Shown here piece by piece: positions 60,358 to 64,000 of a DNA stretch of 64,000 bases (position 1 is the first letter of the stretch; every line of letters begins with the position of its first letter). This stretch comes from Paenibacillus sp. EZ-K15. Its GTDB lineage: Bacteria > Bacillota > Bacilli > Paenibacillales > Paenibacillaceae. The stretch is from the NCBI RefSeq assembly GCF_002573715.1, contig NZ_PDHM01000016.1, forward strand, positions 227,649 to 291,648, given 5' to 3'. The notes beneath the pieces were generated by a model. The model saw only the letters and a program-made list of their open reading frames with translations, was not told the DNA's origin and made no database searches. Position numbers and translations under genes: made by a program.

Positions 60358-62217
60358 ATGGGAATGCTCACTTGGAAGAACGGGCAATACTTGTTGAACG
60401 GGCAGCCGTACCGGATCATATCGGGAGCGATTCACTATTTCCGTGTGGTTCCTGGATATTGGGAGGACAGGCTATTAAAATTAAAGGCCTGCGGCTTCAA
60501 TACCGTTGAAACTTATATTGCCTGGAATGTACACGAACCCAAAGAAGGGGAATTTAACTTTAGCGGTATGGCCGACGTCGTATCGTTTATCGAATTAGCC
60601 GGAAAATTGGGCCTGCACGTTATTGTCAGACCCAGCCCGTTCATCTGTGCGGAATGGGAATTTGGAGGATTGCCGGGATGGCTGCTTGGTTATGGGGAAG
60701 TCCGGCTTCGTTGCAGTGATCCGCTCTATTTAAGCAAGGTGGATCATTATTACGATGAGTTGATCCCAAGACTGGTTCCGCTGCTGTCCACACATGGAGG
60801 GCCGATTCTGGCCGTTCAGGTCGAAAATGAATACGGCAGTTACGGCAATGATCACGCTTATCTGGAGTATTTGCGCGCAGGACTGGTACGGCGTGGAGTG
60901 GATGTACTTCTCTTTACTTCAGATGGGCCAACCGATGAAATGCTGCTAGGCGGGTCACTTGACGATGTGCATGCGACTGTGAATTTCGGTTCCCGGGTAG
61001 AAGAATCCTTCCGCAAATACCGGGAATATCGTACGGAAGAGCCGCTGATGGTGATGGAATTCTGGAACGGCTGGTTTGATCACTGGATGGAGGACCATCA
61101 TGTGCGGGATGCGGCGGATGTCGCCGGCGTACTGGATGAAATGCTTGAGAAGGGCTCCTCGATAAATATGTATATGTTCCATGGTGGAACCAACTTCGGC
61201 TTTTACAGTGGAGCGAATCACATCCAGACATATGAGCCAACGACGACAAGCTACGATTATGATGCCCCTTTGACGGAGTGGGGGGATCAGACGGAGAAAT
61301 ATGAGGCGGTGCGGTTGGTGCTCGGCAAGCATGGTTTTAAGCAGGGTTGTGTCTTCCCGGATCCCATTCCAAAGGTAGCCTACGGAAAGGTTGCGTTGTC
61401 TGAAATGGCAGGCCTGTTTGCGGATGCCAATTTAGAGCATCTCTCAGAACCGATACAAAGCGTATGCATCCAGCCGATGGAAAAATTCGGACAGTCCTAT
61501 GGCTTTATATTGTACAGCACATTTATTCAGGGACCGCGGCAAGGACAGCAGCTGCATATTCAGGAGGTCCGGGATCGTGCCCAGGTATTTCTGGATGGTC
61601 GGCCGCTTGGCGTTATCGAACGATGGAATTCAGAGCCGCTCCATATTACCGTACCCGCAAACGGAGCGAGGCTGGATATTCTCGTCGAGAACATGGGCCG
61701 GATCAATTATGGGCCGCTTATCCACGATCCTAAGGGAATCACGGAAGGCGTGAGAATCGATAACCAGTTCCTGTATGACTGGACGATCCGGACGCTGCCG
61801 TTGGAGCCGGAAATGCTGTCCTCACTCTCTTATGAACAGGTTACGGTTAAAGGGCAGGCGGAGCAAGAAGAGCTGTCCACGCCGGAATCGGAAAACGCAG
61901 ACCTGCCCGGATTTTACCGCGGACATTTTCAGGTGGAGGACATCGGGGATACGTTTCTTCGCTTTGATGGCTGGACTAAAGGTGTCGCCTGGATCAATGG
62001 CTTCAATCTCGGCCGGTACTGGAAGGCGGGGCCGCAGAGGGCGTTATATATTCCCGGCCCTTTATTGCGTAAAGGGGAAAACGAACTGGTTGTATTTGAA
62101 CTGCATGGCCGTCCCGCACCTTGCGAAGTCGAACTGTCAGATCAGCCGGACCTTGGACAGACCGCGGCAGTAGACGAAGCTGTGCTCAATTTCGTACAGG
62201 ATGGAGAAGATGAATAG
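60358..62217 (+). CDS. GH35-family beta-galactosidase
   Basis: A 619-residue retaining glycosidase: SGAIHYFRVVPGYWEDRLLKLKACG, acid/base Glu in ILAVQVENEYGSYG, nucleophile Glu in PLMVMEFWNGWFDHW, followed by jelly-roll domains. It removes terminal beta-galactose. No signal peptide. GTGGAGGG lies 7 nt before ATG 60358; GTG 60343 is rejected. Its TAG stop touches the left end of the second IS-derived repeat. Confidence 0.93.
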   Translation: MGMLTWKNGQYLLNGQPYRIISGAIHYFRVVPGYWEDRLLKLKACGFNTVETYIAWNVHEPKEGEFNFSGMADVVSFIELAGKLGLHVIVRPSPFICAEWEFGGLPGWLLGYGEVRLRCSDPLYLSKVDHYYDELIPRLVPLLSTHGGPILAVQVENEYGSYGNDHAYLEYLRAGLVRRGVDVLLFTSDGPTDEMLLGGSLDDVHATVNFGSRVEESFRKYREYRTEEPLMVMEFWNGWFDHWMEDHHVRDAADVAGVLDEMLEKGSSINMYMFHGGTNFGFYSGANHIQTYEPTTTSYDYDAPLTEWGDQTEKYEAVRLVLGKHGFKQGCVFPDPIPKVAYGKVALSEMAGLFADANLEHLSEPIQSVCIQPMEKFGQSYGFILYSTFIQGPRQGQQLHIQEVRDRAQVFLDGRPLGVIERWNSEPLHITVPANGARLDILVENMGRINYGPLIHDPKGITEGVRIDNQFLYDWTIRTLPLEPEMLSSLSYEQVTVKGQAEQEELSTPESENADLPGFYRGHFQVEDIGDTFLRFDGWTKGVAWINGFNLGRYWKAGPQRALYIPGPLLRKGENELVVFELHGRPAPCEVELSDQPDLGQTAAVDEAVLNFVQDGEDE

Positions 62218-62446
62218 TCCATAAAGACACGGATATATACAGTTCATCAAGTTCCATGGTGTTGTGAATGTACAAAAGAAACCGTTCCTTTCGTAATTGG
62301 GTAACACCTCCATTTTACCAAAGAACGGTTTCTTAGCGTCTAAAAGCAGGGGCAACAGCGATGGTAGGAATGATTCGTACATGGAACGTCTTCTAACAGC
62401 AAGAAGGGGGCCACCCGCAAGATCTAAGATCTTGTGGGACACCCCC
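62215..62446. repeat. IS-derived non-autonomous element (MITE-like), copy 2
   Basis: Matches 21301-21653 over its right part, with about 45-55 bp missing in the middle and a shortened left end (GTCCATAAAG against GTCCCATAAAG in copy 1). The hairpin AAAGAAACCGTTC/GAACGGTTTCTT is kept, and the right-end stem is CAAGATCT-A-AGATCTTG, paired despite base changes relative to copy 1. It lies between the GH35 stop and the lyase promoter. Confidence 0.65.
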
Positions 62447-62483
62447 TTTAACGTATGTGCCCGAAACAGGAGTCCAGGACAAT

Positions 62484-62547
62484 GTCAGAAATGTATACGC
62501 TTTCGGTCAAAATTATCCACATCCCTATTTTTTCAACTAAGTAAGAT
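62484..62547 (+). promoter_or_regulatory. direct-repeat operator and promoter of the PL8 lyase gene
   Basis: GTCAGAAATGTATACGC (from 62484) and GTCAAAATTATCCACAT (62506-62522), start-to-start 22 bp; TAAGAT at 62542-62547, 36 bp after the proximal repeat. Same geometry as the other three operators of the locus. Confidence 0.62.
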
Positions 62548-62660
62548 TACAAGTAACACGAAGCCTGATGCGGGTATTGAGCCGTAGGAGTCTTAGAAAG
62601 CTGAGGTGTACGCGTACCAGGTTTGTGGCTTGTACTTTAACCATATGGCGGGGTGAATTA

Positions 62661-64000
62661 ATGCGAAAAACCAGTCTGGTGTTAGCGCTTATGCTTGGGA
62701 TAGATCTCTTGTCCGCAAGCATCGGGAGTTTCACAGCCGGGGTAGCGTCGGCTGCATCTACCAATCTTATGCTTAATGGAAGCTTCGAAGAAACGACTTC
62801 CACGGTAAACGGGGCCTGGAAAGGGATCGCGGATCCGATTCCGGTTCATTGGGATTTATGGATTCCAACCGGCAGCGGCAAAGAGCCGAACAAAACGGCA
62901 ACGGTCAAAATCGATACGGAACACTCGCATGAAGGGAAACAGTCACTGTTGTTTGATGCTTTTAATACGAGTCGGGTATCCGTCAAGCAGGTGGTCACAT
63001 CCCTGACGGCCGGCAAATCCTACAAGCTTAAGCTATGGCTAAAGACGGATAACGTATCTGGCCAGGGCGTTTACTTCCGGACACAATACTATAATACGGC
63101 GAAGGTGGGGGACGGACCCGCTTCCGAGAAATGGACAGGAACGCGGGATTGGACAATGCAGCAGGTGGTTCTGACGATTCCCGAAACAACAACCAAATTG
63201 ACCATTGAGCCATTTCTGGAGACAGGGAAAGGGAAGGTCTGGTTTGACGACCTGGTGCTGGAGGAATATTCAGGTTACACCGGAATCACGCTGGATCAAA
63301 CGGCCTTTTCACTGGCAGTTGGCGGCAAGGTTAGGTTGACTCCGACCATGACGCCTTCTACGGCATCGGACAAAAGTGTAATATGGACTTCAAGCAACCC
63401 CGATGTGGCGATCGTAAATGATCTTGGGGAGATTACCAGCGTAGGTATCGGTACCACAACAATCAGAATTTCAACACCGGATGGTCTGACGTTTGCAGAA
63501 TGTTTGGTAAATGTGGAATCAGCTTCAGACATGGAGGCCTACGAAAGCTTACGTGAAAAATGGCATACACGTCTGACTGGCGGCGCATTTGACGAAAGTG
63601 ATCCTGATATTGTCTCGGCTGTAACCGCCCAAGCGAATAAGGCTTCTGGATTCTGGAAGTCGCTGGACAAGTCACCCGGGCGCACATGGTTGTGGAGTGA
63701 TCTGACCAGCACGACCGATTCCAGCCAAATCACGACCGCTTATAACCGATTGAAAACGATGGCATTAGCATATTCCGTTCCTGGCTCCGATTTGTTCGAA
63801 AACAAGGAGCTTGCGAACGATATTGTCAGCGCACTCGACTGGATGTATGCAAATCGCTACAACGGCAGTAAAAAAGCCTACAATAACTGGTGGGACTGGG
63901 AGATTGGTGCTCCGCAAGTACTTAATGATGTGATGGTGTTGATGTACGACCACCTGTCTCGGGAACAAATCACCCGTTTCATTTCGGCAATCGATACATT
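62661..64000 (+). CDS. secreted PL8-family polysaccharide lyase (partial)
   Basis: The plus frame opens at ATG 62661 (GGGGTG upstream) and runs off the right edge, with 446 codons visible. Signal peptide about 1-31 (ending GVASAAS), a carbohydrate-binding beta-sandwich (about 34-205: NLMLNGSFEE ... VWFDDLVLEE), a bacterial Ig-like (Big_2) domain (about 208-290: VGGKVRLTPTMTPSTASDKS), then the helical toroid of PL8 with NNWWDWEIGAPQVLNDVMVL. PL8 enzymes cut hyaluronate, chondroitin or xanthan by beta-elimination. It is the only secreted enzyme seen in the locus, so it probably starts degradation. The catalytic Asn/His/Tyr lie beyond the window. Confidence 0.88.
   Translation, partial: MRKTSLVLALMLGIDLLSASIGSFTAGVASAASTNLMLNGSFEETTSTVNGAWKGIADPIPVHWDLWIPTGSGKEPNKTATVKIDTEHSHEGKQSLLFDAFNTSRVSVKQVVTSLTAGKSYKLKLWLKTDNVSGQGVYFRTQYYNTAKVGDGPASEKWTGTRDWTMQQVVLTIPETTTKLTIEPFLETGKGKVWFDDLVLEEYSGYTGITLDQTAFSLAVGGKVRLTPTMTPSTASDKSVIWTSSNPDVAIVNDLGEITSVGIGTTTIRISTPDGLTFAECLVNVESASDMEAYESLREKWHTRLTGGAFDESDPDIVSAVTAQANKASGFWKSLDKSPGRTWLWSDLTSTTDSSQITTAYNRLKTMALAYSVPGSDLFENKELANDIVSALDWMYANRYNGSKKAYNNWWDWEIGAPQVLNDVMVLMYDHLSREQITRFISAIDT

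Overview
The window looks like a chromosome segment of a Paenibacillus-type Firmicute. This rests on strong AGGAGG-type ribosome sites, many TTG/GTG starts, T-box and yybP-ykoY leaders, GlnR/TnrA boxes, a YjcZ-type small protein, YesM/YesN-type regulators and compact ECF sigma/anti-sigma pairs. I saw no rRNA, tRNA, CRISPR array, prophage or intact transposase.

Layout. 1-8.1 kb: a MocR regulator (cut by the left edge) divergent from an EamA exporter, a DUF3231 protein, a DJ-1/PfpI protein, a kinase-like plus GNAT pair, then an ECF sigma factor, its membrane anti-sigma and a secreted paralogue of the anti-sigma outer domain. 8.1-14.5 kb: nitrite assimilation (nirB, nirD, FNT channel, SUMT), divergent from an ANTAR regulator plus TrpD2-like pair. 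The control region carries two perfect GlnR/TnrA boxes and an ANTAR-type antitermination leader. 14.8-27.4 kb: a flavoprotein, MFS, aldo/keto reductase, a CYP152-type peroxygenase, an effector-binding protein, an IS-derived repeat, two small GT2 glycosyltransferases, a kinase-like protein, a thioredoxin-reductase-like flavoprotein, and an ABC exporter behind a possible leader-peptide attenuator. 27.5-39.7 kb: a TerC manganese exporter with its riboswitch, EamA/LysR, a second ECF pair, redox proteins, ArsR, acetyltransferases, DUF421, and a third GT2 with a nucleotidyltransferase. 39.8-46.1 kb: a uppP remnant, a small membrane protein, T-box-controlled thrS, an AraC regulator with a DHA2 exporter and a Fur-type box, and a DfsB-like protein.

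46.2-64.0 kb is a polysaccharide-utilisation locus: GH88, a heparinase II/III-like lyase, a sensor kinase/AraC response regulator pair, two permeases and a binding lipoprotein, GH95 and GH29 fucosidases, GH35, and a secreted PL8-type lyase cut by the right edge. Only the PL8 protein and the lipoprotein carry export signals. The inferred route is outside cleavage by PL8, import of unsaturated oligosaccharides, then intracellular removal of fucose, galactose and unsaturated uronate. No transporter ATPase is present, so a shared MsmX-type ATPase is assumed. Four promoters in this locus carry direct repeats of GTCAAAAT with a 20-23 bp period, placed 36-39 bp before a -10-like hexamer. I propose them as operators of the locus response regulator. 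This is the most distinctive system in the window; the ANTAR/GlnR leader of nirB and the ECF module with a secreted anti-sigma paralogue come next.
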